Shown here in pieces: positions 10,593 through 20,703 of a stretch of 64,000 nucleotides of DNA. The first letter of the stretch is position 1. Every line of letters begins with the position of its first letter. The notes beneath the pieces are model-generated. The model saw nothing but the letters and a program-made list of their open reading frames with translations. It was not told the origin of the DNA and did not search any database. Origin of the DNA: Isoperla grammatica (lineage: Eukaryota > Arthropoda > Insecta > Plecoptera > Perlodidae); the NCBI GenBank assembly GCA_945910005.1, contig OX246747.1:9812525-9876524 (forward strand), written 5' to 3'. The position numbers and the translations under genes were made by a program.

Positions 10593-11120
10593 CTTAGACC
10601 AGTAATATAGGTGGACAGAGTATGACGTCATCGCGAGTGAAACCATCATTGAATCGAGGCAAACCACGTGATGTGGGGACACAGCCTGCTCGACGGGTCA
10701 ATTCGCGATAGACTGCATTGTTGCGTGGGGTACCTTTCAACGCTTTCAATGTTAAATATTTTGACATGGAAAAAGCGAGAAGTTCGCAGGTTTGCCGCTA
10801 GATGATGTTAAGTGCGCGGCAAATACGTTTGACATTTGACAAAGGATGTATCAATGGATGTATTATTATTTGTATTTTCTCAGAAATGATTAGTGAAGGT
10901 ATTGCTAATCTTAGTTAACATATTTTTAATTTGCACTAATTGAAAATGATCATTTTTCTTTACACAATGATGTACTGTTTGTACTGTTCATACGCAGACG
11001 CTTTAAATTGCCGCGCATCCTGTCCCCACATCACGTGGTCTGCCTCGATTCAATGTTGGTTTCACTCGCGGCCGGTAGCTAACATCGGCTTACTCCGTCT
11101 ACCTATATTACTGGTCTAAG
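10593..11120. mobile_element. 528-bp MITE inside the Harbinger element
   Basis: The termini are the 20-bp inverted repeat CTTAGACCAGTAATATAGGT, extending as imperfect inverted repeats for about 110 bp that share blocks such as ACCACGTGATGTGGGGACA. An exact 8-bp target duplication ATTTTTAC flanks it at 10585-10592 and 11121-11128. It has no coding capacity. The 8-bp duplication fits hAT-like mobilisation, although the ends do not start with the common hAT CAG. Confidence 0.9.
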
Positions 11121-11424
11121 ATTTTTACGATTACATACGTACCCATTGCCAATAAGGATGGCTAGGCCTATACAATTAGTAAAGTGCGTAAGGGGGACGC
11201 CGGGTTAGCACTGCAACCGGGCCAGTCACCCCAAAGGCAAAGGCGTGCAAGAAGCCAAAGAAAAAGAAGCCGGGACTGAAAAATACCCAATACTGAAGTT
11301 CCTCAGGGATAAAAAAAGAGATCTAGAAAATCCTTATTGGCAAAAAAAATTATTTTCATTATTATTATGTTTTATATATATATATATGGCTGTAGGAAGT
11401 ATTGCTATCATGAATTACGGTAAA

Positions 11425-14400
11425 TTACTTTTGAAAAAATTTCTCCAACATATCGAGCATACGCTTGTTGTTGGCCTCATCTTTTTCGGATTGTTCTCTG
11501 AGGAACTGCAGCATTGGGTCCACTTCCGTCTTTGGCTTCTTTTTCTTTGGTTGCTTCGGTGCCTTTGCCCTTGGGGTGACAGGTCCGCTTTCCTCACCCT
11601 CACTCGACGACTCACGAGGTTGACGATGAGTAGGAGGGGTTAATGAAGGAAGGTATGATGAGTGCTGCAAAGCCGGCCTCACATATGCATGCGAAGCTGG
11701 CTTACCATGCATATGTGAGGCTGGCTTTGGTGATGGTGTCGGGAAGGAGCTGGAGCTGGACGTGCTTGCTAGGGACTCACTGCTCAGGAAGAGGTACTCA
11801 TTAAGCTCAGAGCCAAAGGGAAAAACTGACGGCATTGAAGATGATCTTGATGGAGGGGGGTTTAAACTAGAAGTGGAAGGTGGAGTAGAAGCGGGGCGAG
11901 AAGTATCAATCAGAAAGGGTGGATTTATTGTATGCCGGCTTGAGAAAAAGTCGTCCAGCAAGGTGTAGAATGGCCAGTTCGTTGGCGTCTGGGTGTCCCC
12001 TTCAGTGCTGACTCCCGTCGGCGGTGTTTTAATCAACTGCAACAGATATTTTCTAACGTGAGACATGGACTTGGCAAAGATTACAATACTTTATTTTACA
12101 AATGTAAATCAATAAGTTCAATGCAATGATAGTTAAAAGATTTTGTGGGAAATAATTGTTGTTCATTTTGTTTGATCCTTTTCCTTTAGTCCCATGATGC
12201 CCAGCTTTACACAGAGATCGTTAATTATTTGTACTTTGACATATTGTCTTTAGAGGTGGTAGCGTGACAAGAGTTACACGTGACTCGCGTGACGTGAGTT
12301 ACGCGTGATTGCCTTACTAAATACAACGTAATCGTGAGTGATCGTGATTGAACAGAAAATTGCCGTGCAAATTTTGGCGAAAATAATATAATTACTCATT
12401 ACTTCCTTTTGAAAGTAATTAGCCTACATCACTTATCACTTCCAGCTGAAACTAGCGACCTGTAGCGAAACATAGCCTATATACACACACGAAACATAGC
12501 AAACGTTACTGTCGCAAAGAGTGGTGTGAACTAGAAGCCATGTTAGAAATGCATATTTATCTTACCATTAAATAGACCAAGGAAAATACAGAAAACTGGA
12601 CATCCTCGTGATTCAGACTGCTGCTGGGCTGAAGTTCATCCTTCCTGGACACCTCAGAGCGACTCCTCCTGATTACCCTCGACTCGTCGTACTCCTCCTG
12701 ATTACCCTCGACTCGTCGTACTCCTCCTGATTACCCTCGACTCGTCGTACTCCTCCTGATTACCCTCGACTCGTCGTACTCATCCTGATTACCCTCGACT
12801 CGTCGTACTCATCCCAGCACAAACATGCACAAAACATACCACGTTGGATTTAATTTAGGCAAACATCAATCAAAATCACATTATCTCTATAACAACCTGC
12901 TAATAATAATAATAATTTTTGTAGGAATACCAGTTCTAGGGTGCACACCAGCTTTACCTGATGTGCCCCTCTTCAGGTGACTAACTAGGTTATTAGGGTG
13001 TTTTGGATAGTTGGGAAGGATTGTCCGAGGGCTGATAGTATGACTCAATCCCAGCATTTGCTTTTACGACTGAGGAAAACCTCGGAAAAAACCTTCAGTC
13101 AGGACTGCCGGTGGCCGGAATCGAACCGGCGACCTCCCGAATTAGAGTCTCGCGTCTTACCGCTGAGCCACCTCTATCTGTACCTGCTAAATGTTAAGCC
13201 TACCACTAACGTTTTCCCCATGGGACACCCTTGGGGGAAACCCACCTTGTATCCCATTAAACGTCTTATAATTTTGAACTGTAAATCGTTCACCTTGCCC
13301 CCACAAAAAAAATGAAAACCCAGGGCTCCTAAGTCGTGCGTCTGGTCAGGCCAAACTGTAAAAAAAAATAATATCAACCTGTTTAAATTTTCTTACCCTG
13401 TACTTGGCAGTCAGGTTGGCCCACTTCTTCTCGAAGGCCTTTTTGTGGTCACGTGGCGAAAAACCCATATCGGATATGATTTGCCTGAAAATACAAAAAA
13501 ATATTAGACTACCTGCAAGAATAACAATCTCAAGTAGGCCTATGTTAAGCATTAAGCAATATCAAAACAGGGACCTGATAACTTTGCTGTACCAACCAGG
13601 AAATGTATTCTCCACAACTTTATGAATGCATGCATGAAAAGCTAAAGAAACACGTCACAAAACACATCACGTAGGCCTAAGTACAATAGCCTAAGGCCAG
13701 TTATCCCTATGCCTGGCCTATAGATAGACACCCCATGAAGCAACTGTTGCAAGGTTTATGTAACATTTTCTACAAGTAGGCTAAGACAAGTAAACGAACC
13801 TTGGGATACAGAAGCGTTAAGTGTGTATTTGTTCAAATGTAGGCCTAGCTATGGTGACACGCATTAATTTACACATAACAAATATTACGCTTGTCCGATT
13901 TCATAACCCAGCAATGCTAGGCCTAGTGTAATAATACTTAAGCAGGCATACTTTCCAACACTGTTGCCTGTTGGTAATGCTGTTCAGTTTGTAGTAAACA
14001 CTCATGTCTACCTCCGCCTAGGCCTAGGTTAGGGGGCCTCCCTACCGCTGAAGAATATTGTAGGCTAGCAATAATCAGAGTTTGTCGTGAAGACAATCTG
14101 TCATGAAGGGTAGGCCCTAGAGGCTAGTAAGCCCCCTACTGTACAGTAGGCATACAGTAGACTGTCTTGTCTTGCCTAAGCCTAGGCCCTATGAGTTATC
14201 TAGGCCTAGACCCTAGGCCACCCCCTAGGCCTACAAAGGCCTGCAACAACTGTTGCTGTTCACATTTGGCTTGATAGTTAACGTGTACTTTAATGATCAG
14301 AAATCCAACTTACGTCCACCCAGTTGCAGCCGAACCTCGCTTCTTAGTGAAGAGGTCATCATGCTGGACCCTCAGCTTTATTAGGGTTTTCACCATTTCA

Positions 14401-14908
14401 TCTGTCCCTGCAATTGAAATATGAACATATTATGACCAACACAATCCCCCACAAGAGCCTAGGTCCTTCATAGAGTAGGTTAGGGTTGAAGTAGAGGACT
14501 TCAAACCCAATGGCCTAGGCCTAGGGTCTAGGCCCCTAGCTAACGCTTGACAACGACCCCTAGGCCGAGACCAATTACTTGGCCCAGGGCCACGGTTTAG
14601 AGTGAATAATAATAGTAAAGCTTTCGGGTCACTCGTTTGTTGTCAGCCCAGACTCGGGCTTATGTGCAAGGCCTACAATGCTATCTTTTTCAAACCATAA
14701 CAACATAACCCCAAACCCTACATTCTGGAAATGCTGTCGAAACACGATTACCAACCATTGATCGGTAAAAATTCAGATAGATATGTATCAATTAATGCAA
14801 AGGTTATGTGATATCAGCCATGTAATGCAAATAAATACGAGAATATTACTTACATTTCAATTCCATTGCTGTTTGGCAGTCTGTCGAAGTGGATAAAACG
14901 CCCTCCAT
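11425..14908 (-). CDS. Harbinger Myb/SANT-like DNA-binding protein, 4 exons
   Basis: Minus-strand exons are 14908-14854, 14407-14314, 13484-13397 and 12036-11425. All borders are GT-AG and phases match: codon W is split across intron 1, codon T across intron 2, and intron 3 is phase 0. The product is about 282 residues. Residues about 19-90 form the trihelix/Myb-SANT domain (KWTDEMVKTLIKLR, then KKAFEKKWANLTAKYR, then LIKTPPTG). A Ser/Pro-rich linker follows, then a basic patch PKQPKKKKPK suited to nuclear import. A C-terminal helix (EANNKRMLDMLEKFF) is of the type that contacts the transposase. In the family this protein binds subterminal DNA and imports the nuclease. Introns hold a SINE and AGGCCTA-rich DNA. 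Confidence 0.9.
12655..12815. repeat. 29-bp tandem repeat, about five copies
   Basis: The unit contains CTCCTGATTACCCTCGACTC and repeats every 29 bases (starts 12662, 12691 and on). The last copies have CTCATC for CTCCTC. It lies in intron 3 of the Myb-like gene. Confidence 0.9.
12925..13190 (-). repeat. tRNA-derived SINE (reverse orientation)
   Basis: Read on the minus strand, it starts with a tRNA-like head: A-box TGGCTCAGCGG, B-box GGTTCGATTCC and a T-stem GCCGG/CCGGC. A body follows with GCATTTGCTTTTACGACTGA-type sequence (plus-strand reading). A diverged relative lies at 33150-33300. It is not a tRNA gene because the anticodon arm is degenerate and the SINE body follows directly. Confidence 0.75.
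13650..14580. repeat. AGGCCTA-rich intronic DNA
   Basis: The palindromic AGGCCT/TAGGCCTA motif recurs very often within introns 1 and 2 of the transposon Myb-like gene. The same motif dominates 26570-27690 and 43620-44020, which are otherwise unrelated. Confidence 0.6.
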
Positions 14909-15063
14909 TTTGATTTAGTCGGTGAAGTGGGTGAGATAGTGTACACTTTCGGCCACTACCCACTACCCACTAACCACTAGCCAAATAAGGAGCATTGGTC
15001 GTCTGCTTGTGACGTCACTTCCTTTCGATTAGTATGACTAAGCTTAGTCCACTACGAAAAACG

Positions 15064-15081
15064 TCAAGTTGGAACACACCC
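15064..15081 (-). repeat. Harbinger right terminal inverted repeat
   Basis: Reads TCAAGTTGGAACACACCC on the plus strand and is followed by the TTA target copy at 15082-15084. Confidence 0.95.
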
Positions 15082-15158
15082 TTAACGTCTCATATTTATG
15101 CAACGATGGCTAATCGAGACGATGAGCGGGTGATAATGAAGATGAGAAAGATGATAAT
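15082..15158 (+). repeat. SINE-like repeat, 3' piece after Harbinger
   Basis: Resumes the head A sequence interrupted at 8667 (ACGTCTCATATTTATGCAAC, then GATGAGCGGGTGATAATG) and stops near AAGAATAAA. The middle and tail are missing. LINE coding resumes immediately. Confidence 0.85.
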
Positions 15159-15159
15159 T

Positions 15160-16218
15160 AAGAATAAACAGGTGCAGGTCCAACAGGTGGTTCGTGTTGC
15201 CGAACACATTATAGACGGCTTCAATTCAAACAGGGTAACGGCTGCTGTTTTCCTGGACATCGCCCAAGCCTTTGACAAAGTCTGGCATGAAGGACTGATT
15301 TTTAAACTGATAAAACTCAACTTTCCCCCGTATTTGATACACCTACTCAGGTCGTATCTACAGGAGAGAACTTTTAGAGTAGCTGTAGGTAATGCTCTAT
15401 CTGAGCTAAAACCAATTGAAGCAGGAGTCCCCCAAGGATCAATCCTGGGGCCGCTACTTTTCTGCCTGTTCATAAACGACTTACCTCAAATGGATGGCGT
15501 CTTTTATGCATTGTACGCCGATGACACGGCTCTGCTGGTACGCTCTTGGAGGGCCCATCTAGCCTTTGATAAGCTTCAAGCTGCCCTTGTTAAACTAAAA
15601 AGATGGTTCACTAAATGGAGAGTTAAGGTTAATGTCTCTAAGAGCGTGACAGTCCTTTAAACAAGAAAGAAAAAGCGCATCGTCACAAATCACCAAGACT
15701 TAATCTTCTTTGATGAAGTGATAGATGAAAATAAGCAGGCCAAGTACTTGGGGGTATTGCTGGACAGCAAGCTGACCTGGTAGCCGCATTTAAAATACAC
15801 TGCAGACAAGGCAAATGCGCGTCTAGCGCAGCTATATCCCATTCTCAGGGCGAGCAGTGGAATCAGCACTGAGAATGCTTGTACCATCTACCACTTGCTC
15901 ATCAAACCAGTCCTGCTATATGCGTCCCCGGTCTGGGCTGCTGCAGCGGTGTCTAACTTAAAGAGTCTGCAGACTGCACAAAACAAAGCTCTCAGAATTG
16001 CTACCAAGTCTCCCTGGTTTGTATCTAACAAACTCATTCACAAAAACACCAGCACGAAGTTCCTGAGTGAGACTCTGAAAGAGCACTCATGTAGATTCTT
16101 TGCACAGGCCAAAGGTCACACAAATCAGCTTATTGCAAGCATAGGCACCAGTGTTGGTGCTTTTAAAAGAAAATATAGATTGCCAGTGGAAGCCCTGGGC
16201 ACCCTGGGCTCTAGTTAG
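15160..16218 (+). pseudogene. jockey-like LINE RT, C-terminal part
   Basis: Continues the RT begun at 8545. Visible blocks are VFLDIAQAFDKVWHEGL, GVPQGSILGPLLFCLFINDL, the catalytic YADDTALL and a thumb region with KYLGVLLDSKLTW. A C-terminal ASPVWAAAAVSNLKSLQTAQ block typical of jockey/CR1-type proteins follows. In-frame stops at 15658-15660 (TAA) and about 15781 (TAG) break the frame, so it is a pseudogene. The RT would copy LINE RNA at nicked target DNA. No endonuclease region is present in this copy. Confidence 0.88.
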
Positions 16219-16725
16219 ACTAGTTAGTGTTTTTTACGTAACCACTTGGTGGAAACTCTTGTAGTTGGTAGGAAACCTTGACGCTGACGTGACTCTCGTA
16301 AGTATGCCAATGGCATATCTCTTTTTATTTAGTTGTATGACATGCCCGTTAGAGGCTACTCTCTTTCCTTGACTCTCTGCTTTCTGTAGCAATAACATCT
16401 AGTTCTTAGGTTTTTTGACTAGCCGGCATGCGCAACGGGCATGCTGGTTATTGCTGTCTTGACGGTGGGCATGGCTCTGTCCATACCCCACAAAGTTTTA
16501 TAAGTCTTTAATTACCTGTAAGTAAGTAGGTTATGGTTAGCCCCCTACTGTATTATTCTAATCTTAGAATTTTTATCGGATCATGAGACAATGGTAGATT
16601 TGCTAAAAAACAGTCAGGCCTAAACTGTCATGAATTTTAAACAGTAGACACCCAATAGAGAATTATCACATTCGGCATAGGTATAGAAATAGAGCTGCCC
16701 CGGCATGCTCAGGCCAATTCTGTAG
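16219..16725. other. LINE 3' UTR and unassigned DNA
   Basis: No coding stretch is seen. A GCCGGCATGCGCAACGGGCA inverted motif near 16425 can form a small hairpin. No poly(A) or obvious element end is found. Confidence 0.45.
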
Positions 16726-16988
16726 TATATTGCAGACTACTGCACTACACACAGTCTGCATCGGAACGTCGACGAAGTAAGAAGGGCCGGGAGTGTCTGC
16801 AAGTTTACCTCCCGAAGCGAGCGGTTTGCATAGGCGGACGACGGCGCGAGGCTTCCCGCCAAGTCTACACAGCCCCACACTCTGCCTGTGCCTGCTTAAC
16901 CCTCTTGCGGTTTACCCGTGAAAACTTTGAGACGCTCTCCCGAAGCACAGGAAAGGATTTCATAGGCACCAAAGGGTGCTTACTTCAT

Positions 16989-17287
16989 GATGATTGATTG
17001 ATTAATGGGGCTTAACGTCTCATATTTGTGCAACAATGGCTAATCGAGACGATGAGCGGGTGATAATGAAGATGAGAAGATGATGAAGGATAAAGCGACA
17101 TCCGAATCAGATCCATTGTAAGTCGCGTGGGTCGTCATACGGGAGTCCAGCAAGGGAAGGCAGGGCCTAGTGGGAGGAGAAATATTCAGTGAGACAGTGG
17201 GGGGGAAAGGGACAGGGTCTCCTTTTGTCGCCTCTTACGACTAGCAGAGTCACTCTGGGCTTATTCTACCCCGGGCCGACACGGGTC
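16989..17287 (+). repeat. SINE-like repeat, head A + tail 1, with TSD
   Basis: Head A and the CCACATCC-like middle lead to tail 1 (CGCCTCTTACGACTAGCAGA and a terminal CCCCGGGCCGACACGGGT). A 13-bp duplication GTGCTTACTTCAT at 16976-16988 matches GTGCTTACGTCAT at 17288-17300 with one difference. There is no poly(A). Confidence 0.85.
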
Positions 17288-17884
17288 GTGCTTACGTCAT
17301 CTTCCGACTCCCCCGCTTCAAGCGAGACCATAGCCGTCAACATAGGACGCCGTTCACGCCATCCCGGAGGCGCCGGGTTTGCGCCTTGGTGGAGGTGCCG
17401 GTCCAGAACGCCTGAAGGTAACAGGCGGGTTAGTCGTACTGTGCACGGGCTAAACAAACCGGAGGTGAGCTCCCCGTTGCGCAGTACATAGGATAGTATG
17501 ATAGGAGTTAGGTGAGCGGGGGGCCGCCCCTGCCCCCCTCTTAGGTGGTGCGCATTCTCTTCCGCAAAACCTCTCCTTTCTTTACCCTGTCGGTGGTGGT
17601 GGTGCCCCAAAGCCCCTGCTAAAGCATAGTTACGCACCCCAAACAGCTGTGCCAAGGCTCTGGTTCCCCCCAAGTGCCCCCCACCCCCCCACAGAGAGGC
17701 GCAGGGTATCCTGGCTCTCTGTGGCTACGAGACTTCTGCCAGAAACATCTGCTGCCATGTCTGATACAGATAGCTTTCAGTAAAAGGGCTTTAACCCCCC
17801 TGCCCCCCCCCCCATGATTCGGGGCTTAAGCTGTGTGTTGTAACTTCTCAAACACTAGCGCTTTTTACGCGCAGTTTTTGCCCG

Positions 17885-17960
17885 GTGGTATTTTCCTCCC
17901 CTCGTTACTCTCTCTCCCCCTCCCCCCCCCCCCCCTCCCCCCCCCCCACCTCCCCCCAAG
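17885..17960. repeat. long C-tracts (G-quadruplex-prone complement)
   Basis: Runs of 7-14 C separated by T or A. The minus strand could form G-quadruplexes. Another C-run lies at about 18755-18770 inside ORF1. Confidence 0.8.
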
Positions 17961-18518
17961 CTAACCCAAGCTAGCTAAGGTGACTCTCACTTCCCCCGTT
18001 ACTGACTGTGACTTTGAGGAGTTCCCTTGTGGGCCCAGCTCTGAGATGGTTTTCAGAAAGTAGCGGTGACCGAGAGTGCAACCCCCCCCTCTTCCCCCCT
18101 TTCTGACATCATCATCACCAATGCCACTCACTCGTAGCGAGTATCGCAAAGTAGCTAGCGAAATGGAAGTCTCCATGTCAGAGCATTCTGACAGTGACAA
18201 TGACCAAAATACTAACACCCCTGATAGCCCTACTAGGAGCCAACATTCAACTCATAGTTATGATAATGAATCTGATTCAGATCAAGTAGAGATGGAAGAC
18301 AGCAGGCCAAAAGCAAAGGGCCTCGAAGGGCTGATTTCATGAAGGACAAAGCTAAAACAAATACCATGAATGGTGAAGACAACTTCATCCAGGTAACCTC
18401 CAAGAGACAAGGCAATTCCCAGGCAAAAAAAGCTAGAAAGACCAACATAAATAGGTCTGTGATGACAGCCTACGGCAAAGCAGCCAGTGCTATTGATCCT
18501 TGCAAGGCAACATTTGAT

Positions 18519-18585
18519 CGATTGATATTTGGGCTTAACGTCTCATATTTTTGCAACGAGGCTAATCGAGACAATGAGTGGGTGA
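18519..18585 (+). repeat. SINE-like head B fragment in ORF1
   Basis: About 67 bp of head B (TGATATTTGGGCTTAACGTC to GACAATGAGTGGGTGA) sits between coding parts of ORF1. The rest of the repeat is absent, implying 3' truncation or later deletion. Confidence 0.75.
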
Positions 18586-19646
18586 ACAACTAATGTGACT
18601 AACAACACGAATATTCAGATTTTTGAAACAAGCAATAGATATGATGCATTAACGGTTGAGGGCACAAATCATGAAGAGAGGGGGGAACCAAATGTCAATC
18701 CTCCCCCGGCTTTACATCCTGGCAATGCAGCAGATGACAGGCAGGGACCGAAGCCCCCCCCCCCCCCCACTATCATAATACGGAATATAGAGAGTTTTGA
18801 CAACTTAGCCAAAGGGGCTAGAGATATCTGCAAGGACCCATTCAATTTCCAGGCTAGGGGTAATACCACAAGATTAAATGTAACTTCCCCTGATGATTTT
18901 AGGGCAATGATCAAATTACTCGACACAGCCAAGGCTGAATACCATACCTTCACGCCTATGGGGGAAAGATCTGTCAAATTTGTCATCAGAGGCATTGATA
19001 GAACCACTAGCGTTGACTGGATTATTGAGGAACTTGCAGCACAAGGTATTGACAATCCCTCTGTCACCCAAAGGCGAAGCCAAAGAGAGCCCAAGCCCCT
19101 GCTCCCATTGTTTTTGGTCAAAATAGATCCGGCCGAAACAAAGAAACTTAAAGCTTTACAAAAATTATGTTATTCTCAGGTAGAAATAGAAAAATTTGTG
19201 GCAGCTGGGGGCCCGCCCCAGTGCTACCGATGCCAAAAATTTGGGCATGTTGCCAAGCACTGCATTAACCGATACAAGTGTGTTAAATGTGGTGCTGGGC
19301 ATGCCACGGTGACTTGCACCAAGAGCAAAGAGGAAAGTCCACTTTGTGCAAACTGTAGGGGCGATCACACTTCAAACTGGAAAGGTTGCCCCTCTTATCT
19401 TGAGGCCAGGGCTAGGCAACACGGGTTGACTAAAGCTGGGGGAAATAATGAGAACAAAGGTCGCGGTCGTGCGAATCCCAGATATAAGGATGCGCCGCCT
19501 CCTAGAAGCAATGTCTGGTTCAATAGAAACATTCAAACGAATGGCACAAATGTAAATCTCAAAACTGACTTCCCTCCATTAAGAAGTACTAATCAAATTG
19601 TCCCTGAAAGAATGAATGAGGATAGAACTTCCCACAGTAATAAAAG

Positions 19647-20029
19647 ATGATTGATTGATTAATGGGGCTTAACGTCTCATATTTATGCAACGATGGCTAA
19701 TCGAGACGATGAGCGGGTGATAATGAAGATGAGAAAGATGATAATGAAGAATAAAGCCACATCCGAATCAGATCCATTGTACGTCGCGTGAGTCGTCATA
19801 CGGGAGTCCAGCAAGGGAGGGCAGGGCCAAGTGGGAGGAGAAACATTCAATGGGACAGTGGGGGGGAAAGGGGATTGGGGTGTGGACTGCACTTCGTCTG
19901 ACTTCTCCTCCTCGACCAGTCCGGCTAGGGTGGCCCTACCAGAAGCATACGCTTCCGCCGGCATAGCTCTCGGGATCAACAAAGCACGCAAACCTGCCCA
20001 CCACGATAAGGTGGCAGTCCTTGGGCAGG
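19647..20029 (+). repeat. SINE-like repeat, head A + tail 2, 11-bp TSD
   Basis: A full-length mosaic copy of 383 bp. It is flanked by exact AGTAATAAAAG duplications at 19636-19646 and 20030-20040, and removal restores ORF1 continuity. Head A and its CCACATCCGAATCAGATCC middle switch to tail 2 (GTGTGGACTGCACTTCG to CTTGGGCAGG) inside a GGGGAAAGGGG tract. Confidence 0.93.
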
Positions 20030-20430
20030 AGTAATAAAAGAAAACAGGTTAAACTCAAGGCAAAGGCGAGGGCCTATGAATACGATAGTTAGTGCTTCAC
20101 AGTCCACAGGGAGCTCCACTACTGATGATGAGGATGCCGAGGAAGACTTGTATCCCCCTCCCAAAAGGCAGCATAAACCGTACAACTCGCATAAACAAAT
20201 CCAACAAGATGAACAGGCCACCACAAGTAATAGAGGTAATGAAAGGCCCAATGGTAGTAACAGCACTACTGATGAAGCAACTCCAGAGACTTTTAGTACA
20301 GTTTCAGTGAAGGCATGGGCAGAACGCCTATTACAAGCACTGTGTGATGCAAAGACTAACCAGGATAGGCTCGAAATCATAATATCAATGGCAATGCCCA
20401 TCTTTTTAGTAAAATCATGCATGAACCAAA

Positions 20431-20703
20431 ATGGCAGTAAGCCGTAAGCCAGAGACATGCAACATTAATCTGTTGGCTGGGAATGCTAATTCCCTGACAG
20501 CAAAAAATGATGAGCTGCACCATTATATGAAAACCAAGCAGATCCATATTTGCTGGATTAGTGAGACATTTCTAAAACCCAATGTCACCTTCAAGCTCCA
20601 CAAATACGCCTGTCTTAGAAATGATCGAGCAACTGCAGGTGGAGCAACTGCCATTTTGATTCGAACTGACGTCCAGGCTGATACTTGCTACAGTAACCTC
20701 TAG
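20431..20703 (+). pseudogene. LINE ORF2, start of AP-like endonuclease
   Basis: The frame opens at ATG 20431 and shows the beginning of an exonuclease-endonuclease-phosphatase domain: INLLAGNANSL, then ICWISETFLKPN, then GGATAILIRTDV. It ends after about 90 residues where the 74-bp minisatellite begins. In the family this domain nicks the target for reverse transcription. Here only the first third remains. Confidence 0.8.

Larger units (their letters stand above)
8668..15081 (+). mobile_element. complete PIF/Harbinger DNA transposon
   Basis: A 6414-bp element bounded by perfect 18-bp inverted ends (GGGTGTGTTCCAACTTGA) and a TTA duplication at 8665-8667 and 15082-15084, the 3-bp TWA target type of PIF/Harbinger. 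Removing it rejoins a SINE-like repeat exactly. It carries the two genes of autonomous Harbinger elements in convergent orientation: a DDE transposase (8946-10370, +) and a Myb/SANT-like protein (14908-11425, -). Both have consistent intron phases and open frames, so the copy may be recently active. Passengers are a 528-bp MITE, a tRNA-derived SINE and a 29-bp tandem repeat, all outside the coding exons. ACTAACC repeats lie just inside both ends. Confidence 0.95.
16726..18120 (+). other. 5' UTR of second LINE, SINE-interrupted
   Basis: Begins with the ACTACTGCACTACACACAGT start sequence shared with 8505-8530. It is GC-rich, holds a SINE at 16989-17287 and ends in long C-tracts (17885-17960) just ahead of ORF1. 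No protein is recognised. Confidence 0.55.
18121..20447 (+). pseudogene. jockey-like LINE ORF1 (gag-like), disrupted
   Basis: Starts at ATG 18121 with an acidic Ser/Asp-rich N-terminus. The frame breaks near 18340 and is interrupted by a SINE fragment at 18519-18585. It is then open from about 18595 to 19650. That part has a pre-zinc-knuckle domain (RLNVTSPDDFRAMIKLL to LPLFLVKIDPAETKKLKAL), then C2HC knuckles CYRCQKFGHVAKHC, CVKCGAGHATVTC and a third, CANCRGDHTSNWKGC. A SINE insertion at 19647-20029 follows. The C-terminal part is in another frame, 20076-20447. ORF1 proteins of this type bind LINE RNA. The stop overlaps the ORF2 start by 17 bases, a normal LINE layout. Confidence 0.85.

Noticed and set aside
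13100..13185. Functional tRNA gene on the minus strand
   Set aside because: T-arm and boxes are good, but the anticodon arm is degenerate and a SINE body follows. A diverged copy lies at 33150-33300.
15096..15473. 125-codon minus-strand frame
   Set aside because: It is the antisense shadow of the LINE reverse transcriptase.
19683..19991. Recurring minus-strand frame in SINE tail 2 (PRAMPAEAYASGRATLAG) as a conserved micro-protein
   Set aside because: Copies are near-identical by descent, with frame-breaking variants and no start or promoter. Openness follows from the tail sequence.
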